NCBI GenBank assembly: GCA_015501075.1
Contig: JADNYJ010000110.1
Span: 1 to 64,000 of the forward strand
DNA length: 64,000 nucleotides
Reading direction: 5' to 3'
Source: Gymnopilus junonius
Lineage: Eukaryota > Basidiomycota > Agaricomycetes > Agaricales > Galerinaceae
The notes under the pieces were generated by a model. That model made no database searches, was not told the origin of the DNA, and saw only the letters and a program-made list of their open reading frames with translations. A program made the translations under genes and the position numbers. Positions 32,701 through 45,757 of this stretch are shown one piece after another (the first letter of the stretch is position 1; every line of letters begins with the position of its first letter).

Positions 32701-35700
32701 TCACGATCACGAGGATCGGAGACAATTTCTATTCTAGTAGGATCGCGTCTTGGAGATCGCGAACGTGAACGTGAATGCCCTCCTCTCGAATAGGGTCGAC
32801 CCGGAATCATAGGAATTGGCTGTCCAGGTATGACGGTGGGAGGAATTGTAGTAGGTACATACTGAGTACGGGGAGGAGACCGATGACGAGGAGAAGGAGA
32901 ACGGCTATGGTGATGACGGCGCGATGGAGAGCGTGATCGAGAACGAGACCTAGGTCGGTACGATGGTTGAGTAGGAGGCATAATGCGGTCGCATTTCTTC
33001 CGGGTGAACGAGAGCGAGAACGAGAGCGAGACCGTGAACCCCTGGGAAAGATGACTCCAGGCATAACTCCAGGCATAACCCCTGGCATAACCCCTGGCAT
33101 TCCTGGCATAACTCCTGTAGTAGGTGGCATTATAACTGTAGGTTGCTGTTGGGGAATTGAAGTCAATGGCTGAGGATATACAGTAGGTGGCTGGGCTGCA
33201 GGTTGATTGACAACAACCGGTGCGGGCGTGCGATGGCGGCTCCGTCGACTACTTGACCTAGATCTCGAAGGCATCACGACCATTCCTCCAGGAGGAGCCA
33301 TACCCATTGGCATAGGTTGAGATGGGACAACAGTCACACCAGGCATAGGCAGTTGCATTTGAGGTGCTGGAGGTGTGTGTCTGCGTGGTGAGCGAGAACG
33401 GGAACGATCGCGACGAGTATCACTGATAAAGATAGGCGCTGTTGGTGCAGCAGGGGCAGAAGCAGTTGGAGGCGGGGTATGGCGACGACGAGGGCTTCGG
33501 CTGTGGCTCCTTGATCTACTCGAAGACCGACTGCGTTGCGGAACAATAAATGGAGGTACCATGCCGGTCATTGGCATTCCAGGGGGCATGCCAGTCATTA
33601 CCATTCCAGGAGGCACACCAGTCATTGGCATTCCAGGAGGCACACCAGTCATTACCATTCCAGGAGGCACACCAGTCATTGGCATTCCAGGAGCCATACT
33701 CGGCGTCATTGGGATCGCGCCCATTTCACTACCGGGCATTCCTGGTGCAGAAGGTGAGATTATGATTGGTTGTTGAGGTTGCTGAGGCTGCTGGGGATTA
33801 ATGACAATAGTAGTGGGCTGCTGTTGTGGTTGAGAAGATGGGCGAGAAGGCAGCATGCCTTCATGTACTCGAGGTGAGCCAACAGAAGGTGGTACAATGT
33901 GTACGGCAGGAGTTGGGGGGTACATTGACGGGTGATGAGAAAGTCCCTGTTCTGCAGATGGATTTGCGATCACCAAAGGAACTGGAGAACTGCGTCCGGA
34001 CGGACTATCACGATGCCTTCCATAACTTCTGCTCGGACTGCGGCCTCGATCCCTTGAGCTATCACGTCGAGTCCTTGTGGGACTGCGACTATCGCGCCTC
34101 GAGCGACTGTCTCTCCTGGAACGACTGTCCCTCCTTGAACGACTTGGCCTACTAGGGCTCCTTGATCTCCGTGTGCTTTCTGACCTGGAACTGGATGGGC
34201 TCTGGTTAACGTACACAACACTTGGGCCCATTCCTTGCAGCCTAGTTGGCAATGGTTCATTGGGCCTAGGAGAACCAGTGCTCCTCGATTGAGAAAAGGT
34301 CGGGGGAATGAATGGTACTTCCTCCTGGGTATGAGGTCTGGGCGTTGGCATTGTCATTGAGGGCATTGGACCAGGTATAGGCTGACTATATCCATCCATT
34401 GGGATGCGGGGTTGAGGTATTCCGGGATTTACTATGACAGTGGGCTGTGGCATAGTGGGAATGACAGGTTGGAAGGAAGGAGGAGGAGTGCCAGTATCCG
34501 GGACTACGGGAGGAATGACTGGTTGGTCTTGACGAGGATAAGGTTGGAACGTCGGTGGTATGCCAGGGAATGGTTGCGGCATAGGCATCTGCTGGTAATA
34601 TGGCCCTTCAGACGAACTGGAGCTACTGGGTGTGCGTGCATCTAAAAACTTATGCGGTTAAATCATGAGTTTCCCCAATTCGGGAAGGCTTACCTCGCAT
34701 TTGCATTCCACGGAGATCACGACTAAGTTGCTCGACTCGAGCAACGACGCCACGGATTTCCGATTGTCGATCATGTACATCTCTTTCTAGCCATTCATTT
34801 AGACCCCTCATATATCTCATCAATTCACGTTGTTGATCCACAGTCGCCAGTTGCGCTAGACGATTTTCCTGAAATTTATGTTAGAAAAGCTAGATGACAT
34901 ATAAAAGGTTTCCCACTCGTAATATTTCCATTAAAGAATCGAATAAGGGTGGCAGCTGTACAACCGTCTACGGAGATTGTCAGCTATCAGAAACCAAATG
35001 TGCACTGCAACTTACAGGCCCAGCAGGCATTGGTATGAAATTCAGAGGTTGTTGTGGTGGTCGGCTGGGACCAGGATCAGAAGGTGGACCAGGTGGCGGG
35101 GGTGGCGGAGGAGTAGGCCCTGGAGGTCCCGCATGACCAATGGGAGGCTGTTATGCTAGTATTAGAATACCATGTTAGCACAGTAAATTAACACATACCC
35201 TGTCTCTGCCTACAGTGTCTTGTCTTGGTCGGTACCAGCTAGGACCCGTACGGTCAGGTCCGAGGCTGCTAGGAGCCGTAGGTGGTCTCTCGTCGTATAA
35301 ATTTCGTGGCTAAGGAATAACTTATGAGATGGCTACGTTGATAATATAGATGTGGTAATACATACGATTACTGGTCGAGGAGTAGGACCAGTACGAGGAA
35401 TCCTTTCCGGCGGAGCTGGTACCGGTGCGGGCGAAGGTTCTACGGGGGGGATTTGCACAGGTGGCTGAGGTGGAGGGACTGTGTGAATTGAGGATGCCTC
35501 TGACTCTGAAGGTTCTGGTCGAACAACTGATGGCCGTCCCACCTGAACTCGGAGTCCGGGACGAATGGGTACACCCGCCCAACCTGCCGGGATTGGTACG
35601 TATGGCAATGGTGCTGTCTCCGGACGACGAATATCTGGACTGGCACTCCGGGCACGAGGGCCCCTTTCCGCGGGCTGATAGACAAAAGGCACAACTCGTG

Positions 35701-38700
35701 GTGGTTCAATACCCCCTATTGGTGTCAAATTATCAGCAGATGAAAGGATTTCGTCGAGGCGCTGTGCCATAGAAGGACCCGTTTGAGCTGTTACAGGTGC
35801 AGGCATATGAGGTTCTTCTTCGGGTTCAGCTAGGTTGCGCAGGATATCACGCAAGCGACTCAAGGAATCAGACGAAGATTCCGAGATCGACTCAGTACGT
35901 GTTGAAACTGCTGCCTCGGGGGTGACTTCTGGGATTGGAGGGCCTGTAGGATGGCCCTGTTCAGCAAGAGCTCGAATAAGGTCTTCAATGCGTTGTAGGC
36001 GACCAGAAAGTTCGGCGGTGTGGTCTTCAGGTACTGGAACTTCTCGATGTTGCAGTGCGTCAAGCAGATCCCGAGCAGTCGCTTGCCCATTCTGCAATGA
36101 TTGGAGTTGCTCTTGGATTTCCCTCAGAGAGTGCTCGAGGCCATCGTCAACTTGAGGCCGTGCAGTTGCCGCACCCGAAGATTCTGATAGCGGACTCGAC
36201 GAACTCATGGAATCGCTTTCGTCGCTTTCATCCGGGCTGGACGACGATGACTCTTCCATGGACGACTGCCAAACAGCGGGAGAAATGATAGAGGCCGATT
36301 CTTCCGGTTCGTCAGCGTCTTCAAATATATAATCGTCCGAGTGGTGTGAAGAGAGGTACGAGACATAGCTGCTGGCGTTACTGCTATTACGAGATAGAGC
36401 AGCCTGTTGAGCAGGTACGTCTAATCCCATCGCGCGAGGGTCTCCACCGTACACCGACGATATAGCATCGTCACCACCAACGGCTCGTTCAGTAAGCTCG
36501 ATGACAGGCTGAGGTGGCTCGGGCGCTGGGGCAGCTGGAATCGGTGCAACAAAAACGGGAGGTGAGGCCACGGAGATAGGAGCGACAATAGAAGGTGGTG
36601 AAGGTGTGCGATGAAGGAATTGAGCCAGATCTCGTAATTCATCTCTCAGCGCCCTGACGTTGTCAGCTATGTCTTGGTTTTCAAGCCCTCTGGCGTGGTC
36701 GTAAGTGCGAAGTTCGTCAGCCAATCTGTCGATATCCCTACCAAGATCCCTCTCTGTCGCAAGGCTGACAGAGGGAACTGTTAGTAATTCAGACTGCTCG
36801 GTTTCTCCGCTGCCATGAGGGGTGCTAATGCTAACTTCTATTGTACCTTCAGGTGTTTCACCCATGCTGATACGCGGCGTCGTCGGCAGAGGTGTTGGCT
36901 GTATTAAATAAAGAAGACGATGAGCAACTCAATTACAAAAAATACAGAAAAAAAAGCCTACAGATGCCCGAGGTGTGCTTAACAGGGAAGGTTCTGTAGA
37001 AGGCGACAAGGGAACCGGAGATGGTGCCAATATTTCCTCAACCTCGATTCCCTCTGCTTCTTCCTCATCCCCTATTTCCGAGCGAGAGTCAAATATGGAC
37101 GAGCTCAGAGAAGACTGAGACATGGTCGAACGTGTCGACACAGTCCTACCCAAAGAGCTCGTCGTATCCGACTCCAGTTCCGACTCCAGTTCCGACGATT
37201 CTGAGCTCAATAATAAGCTCGTTGGTGTCGCTACATCGGAATCAGACACAAGCGAAGGCGGCAACACTGGAACAGGAGTCAATGGCTGCAGTGGAGATTG
37301 AGGAGGTGCTGAAGGCGTCGCAGCAATTGTTGGTGGAATCGTACTCATGCGCCCAATTGAAGATGGGGACCCAGTCGGCCTGAAGATAGATGTCTCAAAC
37401 GAAATCTCCTCGCCCTCCTGGAGAGCTACAGAGCGCACGGAAGGCGAAGGCATTAGAATGGAAGATTCATAAGATGCATCAGATGCAGTTGCCCATTGTC
37501 TTGGGCTAGGAGGCATCAAAGACGACGAAGTTTGTGTGAAAGAAGACAAAATTCCCGAGCTCGAAGGGGTCGATAAACTCATAGATACCGACGGAATGGT
37601 AGTGGGTGGAATAACTGGAGTCGAAGGTGGTAAAGTCGACGCCGTTGAAGCCGACGGAATATCCAGAGAAGTAGGCGTAACAACCGAAGTCGACCCCAAC
37701 GTGGACGGAGGAAGAGATGATAACAAACTCAAGCTCACACTCTCCTCCTCTTCCTCCAACAGCTCAGTGGGCGGCGCTGAAGGTTCGGAAGGCAGGGGCA
37801 TATTAAACGTAGTCGGCGTAGGTACATCAGGCTCCGAAAGCGAACTGTGCAGGGGCGTCGGAGCAGGAGACAGAGAAGGCGAGGGCGTCGGTGACGGACC
37901 AGGTGGTGGTGGCGACGGAGGCGGCATATGGAACGACGTAGGTGTGCCCACATCTGGACCCTCTTCTTCACTTCCTAAGGCTGTGGGAGTGGGCGTCAAC
38001 GAAGGAGAAGGTGACGGCTCAGGTACTGGCGCTGCCACTGGTTCCGGTGCCGTCACTGGTACTGGCTCCGGCACTGTTACTGGTTCTGGTTCTGGTGCTA
38101 TCACAGGCACTGGCACTGGTTCTGGTGCTACTATTGGCTCTGATGCTGGCGCTGGCGTAGGTATAACAACAGGCTGAGGGGGAAGCGGAGCTACATAAAC
38201 CGGAGCTGAAGGCGGGAGAGGAATCTCTTCCGGCAGCAAATCTGACAACGACGAAACAGGCGACCTAATGGACGGCACAACTGACGGAATAATCACAATA
38301 CTTCTATCATCATCTGGCTCATCCAACCTGAGAGACGACAACATAGGCGTCTCCAGCTCCTCTGACGGAATTTCTCCAATCTCGCTCTCAGGCATATCGG
38401 CGGTGATGTATTCTGAAGGCAGGGAAGCCGTCGCGTACTCTGACTCTGGTTCAGAAGCGGTACGATAGCCCATCGACCCCGAATCCGCCGTGTCGTACTC
38501 CGACCCAGGAATAGTCATCAACGACTCGAAGGAAGTGATTGAGCCTTTTGGAGACGGTGGAGGTATAATGGCAGTCGCATACTCCGTGCTTGCCAGCGAA
38601 GCAGTGACGTACTTCTCCGACGCAGCCTCAGAGACAGCTGAGAGCGTCTCCGACTCACGAGAGAAAGGTGTGGCCGTTTCCGAATCCGTCAACGTCAATG

Positions 38701-41700
38701 TCGGCCTGCTCAAGTCGCTAAGATCCGAGGAAGGGCAAATATCGTACCCAGTTTCACTTGAAGAGATGGGTGTGTGGTCGCCAACACCATTGGGCGACGA
38801 GCTTTCCACCACATTTGACTCCTCCCTCAATGAGAAAGCTCCGCTGCCAGGCGTGTAGCTGCCGCTTGGCGTATCCTCCCCACTCCCTGTATAACTTCCC
38901 GAATAACTTCCCGTATGACTTCCACTTCCCCTAGAACGTTCGCTTCCACTGTAACTTCCTGTATAACTCCCTGATGGCGTCCTGCTGTGACTCTCTGAAT
39001 AACTGTAACCTCCACTCAATGACGAGCCCGCACTCCTGGGCGTATAGCTCCCAGCAGTAGGCGTCCTAGTTCCACTCCTGCTCCCACTAACACTGCTATC
39101 ATTTTCCTTGTCCGACAGCGAATGGGAAGTATCCGTTTGATAGCCAGAGGTTTGCGGCCGAGCACCTCCAACGCGTCTTCTAATTTCTCTCGCTCTTGAC
39201 AAGGTCGAAGGCGAATCGGCAAAAGATATATCAGAGTCATCGTCCCTCAAAGAACCGGCGCTGCTCAGCCTGAACGTCGATCCAAACGTAGAAGGTGTTA
39301 CTTGGGAGGCCGAAAGCTGAGTGGGTGACGTCGCCGTTAACCCAGTCCCACTCATAGTCCCAGTCCCAGTCGTTGTTTGCATCCTCCCTGTCTCCGTAAA
39401 GCTCGTCTGCGAAAAGTATGTCGAGGATACATTTGATCTCCGCCCATCATCAGACGAACCAGCACTAAAGAAATGTTCATCCGAAACCTCAGATCGTCTA
39501 TCGCTTCCACGACCAAGACCTGTGCTCGGTGGAGGCGTAACGAAAATATTCTTGCCTAAACTCGATCCACTTGAGATCGTCACGGGCGAACCGCCGAATA
39601 ACCCCCCGGATCCCCTCGCACGATTGATCGCGGTCTTGAACTCTTCATCTAAATCCGCCATCGAGCTGCTCCTCCTCAACGAGCCACCTCGAGTGGGGGT
39701 GATCACTCTTGGGTCGCCTGGATAGACATATTCCTGATTTTGGATGACTGTATCGTCTACAGTCCGACTGTGGTGTGAAGAGACTAGGGAAGATTGACGA
39801 GATAAACCAGAAGTTTGAGAATTGAAATCTGTTATATCGGGGATTGAGCTAAGAGGCGGTACGAAGAACGTGGACCTAGAGCCGTTGCTAGCTTGGCTGG
39901 AACGACTATCAGTACTGTTGATAGAGAGGATCGTCCTGATAGATCCGGTGGGCGAGCGCGTCACTGATACAGAATCAGGCACTGCAACAGGCCTGTTAAC
40001 AGCCTCCCTGTAATCAAAACAATATCATCAGTAAATTTGAAAGAATTAAGTGAAGTAAAACCAAATATATATACCAAAGCCTGTTTACCCATCTTTGCCT
40101 CTCCAATAAACTTTCCGCCGCCAACCTCTCAACTCCATCCGCATAGAGCATATGGAATGGCACTAGCATATCCATCAACGGCTGGCCGCCCGCCTCACCA
40201 CTCTGCTGTCTCGCCGCAATAGTCCCCACATCGTCTCTTGCACTGGGGTGCGTGGGAGACGGCGCCGACTGGACGCTGGTACAGTTTAAGAGATCCAAGG
40301 CGACGATGCCGCGACCTCCTCCAGGTGCGAGCCAAGAGAGGAGGAGCATGTGTGGGTATAAGAGTGCTTGACACCTTTGCCACCTGTAAGGAGGTGAAGC
40401 ATGGACGTTGAGGTACCATAGCAGGCCAATGTGAAGAGGCTATCGAAAATAAAAGGATAAATAAGTAGAAGCCCCAGATCGACGACTCGATCAACACTTA
40501 CAGGTTCACTACTCTGTGCATAAGTACGCAGCTCCGCGATATCGAACCCAGGGGGGAGATTGTTCCCGTTCCCGCTCCTTCCGCTCACAATGCTGGCGTT
40601 ATCAGCGGCATCACCAGAAGTAGGTCTCGCGGCTATCGCAGTAAAAGCTGGATTCCCACCACTCGCCGCCCTAGACTCCCTAAGCCTCTGTCGGGCACCT
40701 TCAACTCTCCTCCGAATCCCATAAAGACCGTCATTTTCCGGTGCAGGATGCTGCGCCCGTGCTCTTGGCGGAGAAGGAGGCGAGATAGAAGAAACGCTGC
40801 CCGGAGCAGATTTTTCTCCAGCAGGTGTCCTTTCCTTCCATAGCGCTACGATATTCCTAACAGAAGCTAGCGGCGACCTTGGGGAAGCCTGCTGAGGTCG
40901 GCGCAAGCCCGAGGTGGGTGTAACCGAAGTCCTGGTAAAAGTCTCCGATTCGGTGTAAACTTTGGACTCAGAATTGGGAGTGGTATATGATCCAGTGGGG
41001 GTAACAGTATTGGCATTGGTATTGGTCGTAGAATTCCAAGTGTTGGTGTAAGTGTTGGTGAAAGTACTCGGAGCAGCCGAGTACGTTGGGCTGATATAAG
41101 TGCCTGCACCTGTACGAGTCGCAGAGGGTGTAGTAGACCTCAATCCACTGGAAGTGGTCGGGCGAGGCGGAGGCGAAAGCAGGCTTGATCGAAATTCACC
41201 ACCGGGGGCAGTCAAGGACCCCGAGGACCCCGAGCCAGATTTAGTTGGTGAAGGGGTACGCGAGCGCGAACCATGGCTATAAGTCCCCGTTCCCGTTCCA
41301 TAGCCTGTGTTGGTGAGAGACTGAGAGGGACCTGTTCCAAACATTGGACTGCTGGACCTATATCCTGGTGTTGACGCGGTGCGGGAGTGGCCGCCGCTGG
41401 GACTTTGTGTTTCGAAGACCGCGATCAGCTCATTTAAACGCCCAGGAGTTGGGAAAGTTCGGTCAGAGCTTGGGTCTGTTGAGGAGCGTATATGTGAAGA
41501 GGTGGTGGTTCCTCCTCCTAAAATTGCGGACCTTCTGAGGTTGTCTGGAGTCGCAGTATTTGCTGGTCGCGAAATATTGGAAGCTGTGAACGTTGCAGAA
41601 CTAGGACGCGAGGCTTCTGTCCTCTCTGTGATTCTACTGAGTCGAACCCTCGGGTCTATACCGTGCTGAGGTGGTGAACGAGGCGAGAAAGTGGGCAACG

Positions 41701-42146
41701 ACACAAAGGAAGGAGAGCCAGTGTAACTCCCCGTGTATGTGAACGTTCCAGTCGCTGAAGAGAACGTCGGTCCTCCTGAAGTGTAGGAACCAGTCCCAGA
41801 CCACTCCGTCAGCGCCTGCTCCGTATCATCGAGCTCGTCTTCCAAATGATTAAGAGTGGCATCAACCTCGTCGATTGAATTTCCGTCGCTGTACATGTCG
41901 TCTACGTCGTCAACATTTTGAGAAGGTGAAGGAGAAACTGCTAAGCGGCGTGTGTACCGCGCAGGATCTTCGCCATCTGAGGAAAGTCGCTGTGAATCTA
42001 AAAAAATGTTATAAATGGTGCAACAAGATAAACGGCACATAAATACCTGAGTGAGATGAATATGAGTGTCTAGAAGGCGAAAAGGTACCAGTAAATGTCG
42101 TAGTCCCCTCCCTCGGGGACCATACATCTGAAGGATTGCTGGACAT
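29718..42146 (-). CDS. Giant PH-domain, RS-repeat and coiled-coil protein (about 3,820 aa)
   Basis: Exons on the minus strand: 42146-42047, 41997-40502, 40439-40075, 40007-36962, 36898-35366, 35309-35199, 35147-35016, 34955-34917, 34868-34694, 34641-32006, 31954-30746, 30695-30621, 30563-30472, 30420-30326, 30275-30210, 30154-29901, 29839-29718. All joins keep frame except inside the tenth, where an 83-bp intron (33032-32950) or one missing base near 32990-33000 is needed. A PH domain lies near residues 530-660 (LLWYLNVHASPPYRWQRC to ERQRWVNRLWEAV). Long Ser/Thr/Pro-rich segments follow, then RS repeats (SRSRSRSPRR) and a C-terminal coiled coil (EREEAGRERELLLSELRAEK). It probably acts as a membrane-cortex scaffold; RS repeats in such a protein are unusual. 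ATG 42227 is an alternative start. Confidence 0.75.
33055..33115 (-). repeat. 12-bp minisatellite in the giant gene
   Basis: Encodes PGVMPGVMPGV, a four-residue period, near the RS-rich segment. Copy number is likely to vary between strains. Confidence 0.7.
33560..33700 (-). repeat. 27-bp minisatellite in the giant gene
   Basis: About five copies of a nine-residue unit, MTGVPPGMP alternating with MTGVPPGMV. The alternation shows that the expansion unit is a pair of 27-bp repeats. Confidence 0.8.
34060..34150 (-). repeat. RS/RRDSRS repeat tract in the giant gene
   Basis: Encodes several copies of RRDSRS, the start of a series of RS clusters that continues on and off to about 32200. RS tracts are phosphorylation targets in splicing factors. 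Confidence 0.75.
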
Positions 42147-42509
42147 GGGTATCAAAGGGTAGAGATAACCAGCACAGGCATTTCCATCAAGTAAACTGTA
42201 AGAACAGCGGACGGGCACCAAGAACACGACTTAGTGCCGTATTAGGGCAGTCAACCATCAACCCCAACTTTAGGGTGGCCTCTATCGCGACGCGACGCTC
42301 CTACACGTGACGACAGTGAATCGGATTCGGAACTGCCGAATGCCATTCCATACATCAACCAAACATAGCATTGGATCCAGACTCTTGCAATGCCCATCAT
42401 CCAAGTTCCCAATTCACTCGACTCTCCGGTTCATCCACTGCTCAAGTAAGGCGTATTTAATTTCATTAGCAGGGCAAGGGGGCAGATTGTGGAAAAGTGA
42501 CATTCGGAA
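42147..42509. other. Intergenic, 5' region of the giant gene and 3' end of GTPase A
   Basis: A GC-richer block near 42280-42305 (CGCGACGCGACGCTCC) could be promoter-related. No further gene seen. Confidence 0.4.
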
Positions 42510-43641
42510 TTAATCTCGACCCGTAAATAGTTTAAAGCCATCACTTGTCAATCCTACTGTGTTAAGTATCAGCTCTCATTGGAATTGCGACTACACCGTT
42601 TTGCTGATAACTCACCTAGGACTTGCTGGAAAATTCTGCGAAACCATTGAGCAAATGACTCGACATCCTGTCTAAGCAGCTTGTTTAGTGTTTTTTCTGC
42701 CTCGCTAAGTTTTTCCTGGGCCTTTTTAATTCTCTCTGGGTCGGCCGTGGTACCTTCAAGTTCCGCCACCTGGTTCCTCAAATCTAAGACTTTCTTCTGG
42801 ATAGCACGCATCGCTCCGTCGGCATCCGTCGCAGCTCCCAGTTCCTCCTGGAACTGAAAATAGGCGTCAATATCGAAGTCATTTTTAGAGACATTGTCAA
42901 CAACAATGTCAATAAATTTCCAAGCAGACTCCGCATCATTCTTGTCTTTGAATGACCGAACTTTTGCTCCCTCTGCGATCAACGCTTTCCAATGGTCATG
43001 TTTCAGCTCGTCTTCGTGTGCTTGAGCACGACGGTCAGAGATCCTACCCCACTTTGTCGTTCCGAGAATGACCTTTCTCAGCGCACCCTGTCCGCATAAT
43101 GCTTGAAAGATCTCCAAATTTCGCTGGGCCTTATCTGTTAAGTGATCGAGGGATACATCGTGGAGGTAAATCACGCCTCCAAGCATTGCGCCTCCATGCT
43201 TATACCTACGGTACGAAGTCAGGTTGTTTTCAATTACCAACTTTCAAACCTAGTTACGATTTCTCCAGCCATTCAGCAATCTTCTTCAAAATCATGATAT
43301 CTGCTGTGCCATCGAAGCCTGGTGTGTCGACGACGATGATCTGGTAGTTGTCCTTAAATGTTCCGGAATATCGCCTCATATCAAGGAGAGCATCGGCAAG
43401 GTCAGAGGTCTGGGGCTTCAACGTCTCGCCGCCTACTGTCATGCGTTGTTGTCCAATGAGGCTGTTTATGAACTGAGACAGCCTGTAAGCGATGACCAGC
43501 TCCAATTCGATACCGCTTCACATACCGTGCTTTTCCCAGCACCAGTGGGGCCCATAATGCTAGATTCTATGGTAAGCCGTGCTGAATTCCAAGGACAAAA
43601 TGCGCTCACGGAACCACTATTTTTCTCGTCTTTCCCGTCAT
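42510..43641 (-). CDS. AIG1/septin-like small GTPase A
   Basis: A P-loop exon (about 43565-43526) encodes MGPTGAGKST. Intron 43525-43473 splits directly after it. Exon 43472-43258 encodes FINSLIGQQRM, the likely switch I, and the G3 motif IIVVDTPGFDG. Exon 43205-42616 encodes LGGVIYLHDVSLD and a G4-like GTTKWGRISD, then a heptad-type helix (EKLSEAEKTLNKLLRQDVE). A last short exon ends at 42510. The 5' exon is uncertain: ATG at 43641 gives a phase that does not fit the next exon. GIMAP/AIG1 and septin relatives bind GTP and often assemble on membranes. Nearly identical in plan to A' at 47154, in opposite orientation. Confidence 0.82.
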
Positions 43642-44314
43642 TGAGATCCAGATGCAGAAATTACAACACTTCGGAATGAAATACGTCTCTAACAACACAG
43701 GTTCAGTGACATTTAAATGCACCCGCCGTCAACGCTTTTTTCGTTAAGCATGTGTAACATGAAGTTGTTTGTGTTCGGTTTCAATTAAGGCTTCCCGCAC
43801 GGTGTCATAGGGTAGCTTCCTTCATTCCTAACCTCATGTTGAGTGTCATCGATCATCAATCCGTCTTCCTCGTGTTCAATTTACTGCGATGTGGCGTTTT
43901 CAAAGAACTACCGTCGTGAATGTAATAATAACTAAAGATAGTACATTAATTGAAATTCTCTGAATGCGTTCGTACTAAACGTACGTGTTTGATCAGAAGA
44001 CGAACACGCCACGGATGATTATTCCTTGCAAAACGAGGCTTCAAAAATGATGCACAATGAACTTTTGAATCCATTGCATCCATTCCCGAAATCTTAGCTT
44101 GTCCATTTTTGTGAAAAAACTAATACAGATCTAATATATAAATAAGTTGCTTGTTGAATGCGTTTAACGCGAGGGCCTACACGTGTGAAAGTTGCTCTCT
44201 CTTTCCCCACTATGTTCTTGATATAGGTATCATCCCAGAGTTATTGATTTAAAAGATCGCTTGCGATGTCTCAAACGGCATGTTACCGTCTCAATATCGC
44301 AACTAGAACTACCC
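43642..44314. other. Intergenic between divergent GTPase genes A and B
   Basis: Divergent promoter region for A (minus) and B (plus). AT-rich, no other ORF of interest. Confidence 0.5.
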
Positions 44315-45281
44315 ATGGGCAGAGAAAGTCAACCCAAAATCGAGGTACCGCACTTTCGACAGAATGATATCATGATCATGTGTGTATTTATCCATGTTAT
44401 CCTTCATGGTCGCAGCTCAATGACAATACCAGTGTTACCGGTCTAACGGGCAGCGGAAAGAGTAACGTACGTAAACTGCGGTTATGCACTTTCCTCGTAG
44501 CAGTTTCGAAATGCCATTTTCTAGTTCATCAATAACCTTCCGGACTGTGACAACAAGCATATGGCTGTCGGAGATACCCTGACTCCGTGCACCACGAAAA
44601 TCGAATATAAGATACTCGACCCTATCCAGGAATTCATGCCTCATCTCAACCTGCACGCTCGACGTTTGATCATCGTCGATACCCCAGGGTTCAATAACAA
44701 AGGCTTAACTGACACCCAGATTTTGCGAGACATTGTGAATTGGGTCGATAAAAGGTAAGCATAACATGCACCCCTATGTCACCGATCGCGAATGCCCCTG
44801 ATCCATTTTCGCAAGCCGTGTCGGGGAGATTGCTGGTGTTATATATCTTTATAACATCTCCCAGGACAAATTCAGTTCAATCTCCAAAGTTGACCTTACT
44901 GCCTTGCACGCCACGTTCCATAAGTCGGAATATGTGTTCAGGAAGATTGCTCTAGTGACCACAAAGTGGAGTATCCTCAGTGAAACATCTGAAGGTGTAA
45001 CTCGGGAAAACGAGTTGAAGGATATACACTGGAACACGCTGATTCGCGATGGCTCGCAAACGATGCGGTTCGACGATTCGCCTATTAGTGCGTGGGAGAT
45101 TGTGAGCGCCATTCTTGCTCGTACTGGCGAAGACATCTTCGACATTCGAAAACACTTGACGGAGCTCCGTAAAAATCTAGGTGATGACAAAAAGGGTGAC
45201 AATAAAAAGGGAATTTTGGCCAAGTTTCAGTCATTCTTTGGAGGTTGGTGGGGAACTGCAGATAAAAAGCACGCCAAATAG
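44315..45281 (+). CDS. AIG1/septin-like small GTPase B (264 aa)
   Basis: Four exons, 44315-44379, 44433-44466, 44525-44754 and 44816-45281, join in frame without any break. Motifs: P-loop TGLTGSGKSN with the next intron right behind it, FINNLPDC, G3 LIIVDTPGFNNKG, IAGVIYLYNISQD, G4-like LVTTKWSILSE, and a Lys-rich tail ending KKHAK. This is the cleanest member of the cluster and can serve as reference for the family. It stands head to head with A and faces its diverged inverted copy B'. Confidence 0.86.
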
Positions 45282-45757
45282 AAGTACTTATCGCTTTTCA
45301 CTTCGGTACATGCTAATACACGACATTTTAAAGGTCAGAATATTCTTCAAAAGGAAATATTTCACTTAATTTTCACACATATTTTTGAAGTTTCTTTACC
45401 AACACTCACTAGTTGTGGACACTCATATACCACACCGGTTGAACGGAGGTAAATGGTGATGAATGAGAGTGAAGTCAGTCGAACAGAAAAGAAGCACTGC
45501 AAGTAGTTGCTGACATGGCTTCCACTGGTCCTGTTTTGTGCACGAATAGGGCAACAAGGGAGCACGTTATGTATACAGGCCGGTGATAGGAAATTGATAG
45601 CGATCGTGAGGAATACTAATTAGGAAATGTACTTTCCTTATATATCAGAGCGGCGGTTCTAATGAGTGATGAATACCGTGTAGGCTGTCGTCTGGACAAA
45701 ATCAGAACCTTTGTATTGCGAATGACGCTCATTCATGACGCTAATTAGAATACTGCA
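45282..45757. other. Centre of the inverted gene arrangement, non-coding
   Basis: Spacer between the 3' ends of B and B', around which the four GTPase genes mirror each other. No ORF, and no extended palindrome was noticed within it. Confidence 0.5.

Noticed and set aside
37016..38700. Long plus-strand ORFs opposite the giant gene (up to 213 codons at 37536-38177)
   Set aside because: Shadows of the Ser/Pro/Thr-rich minus-strand exons; biased composition keeps the opposite strand open.
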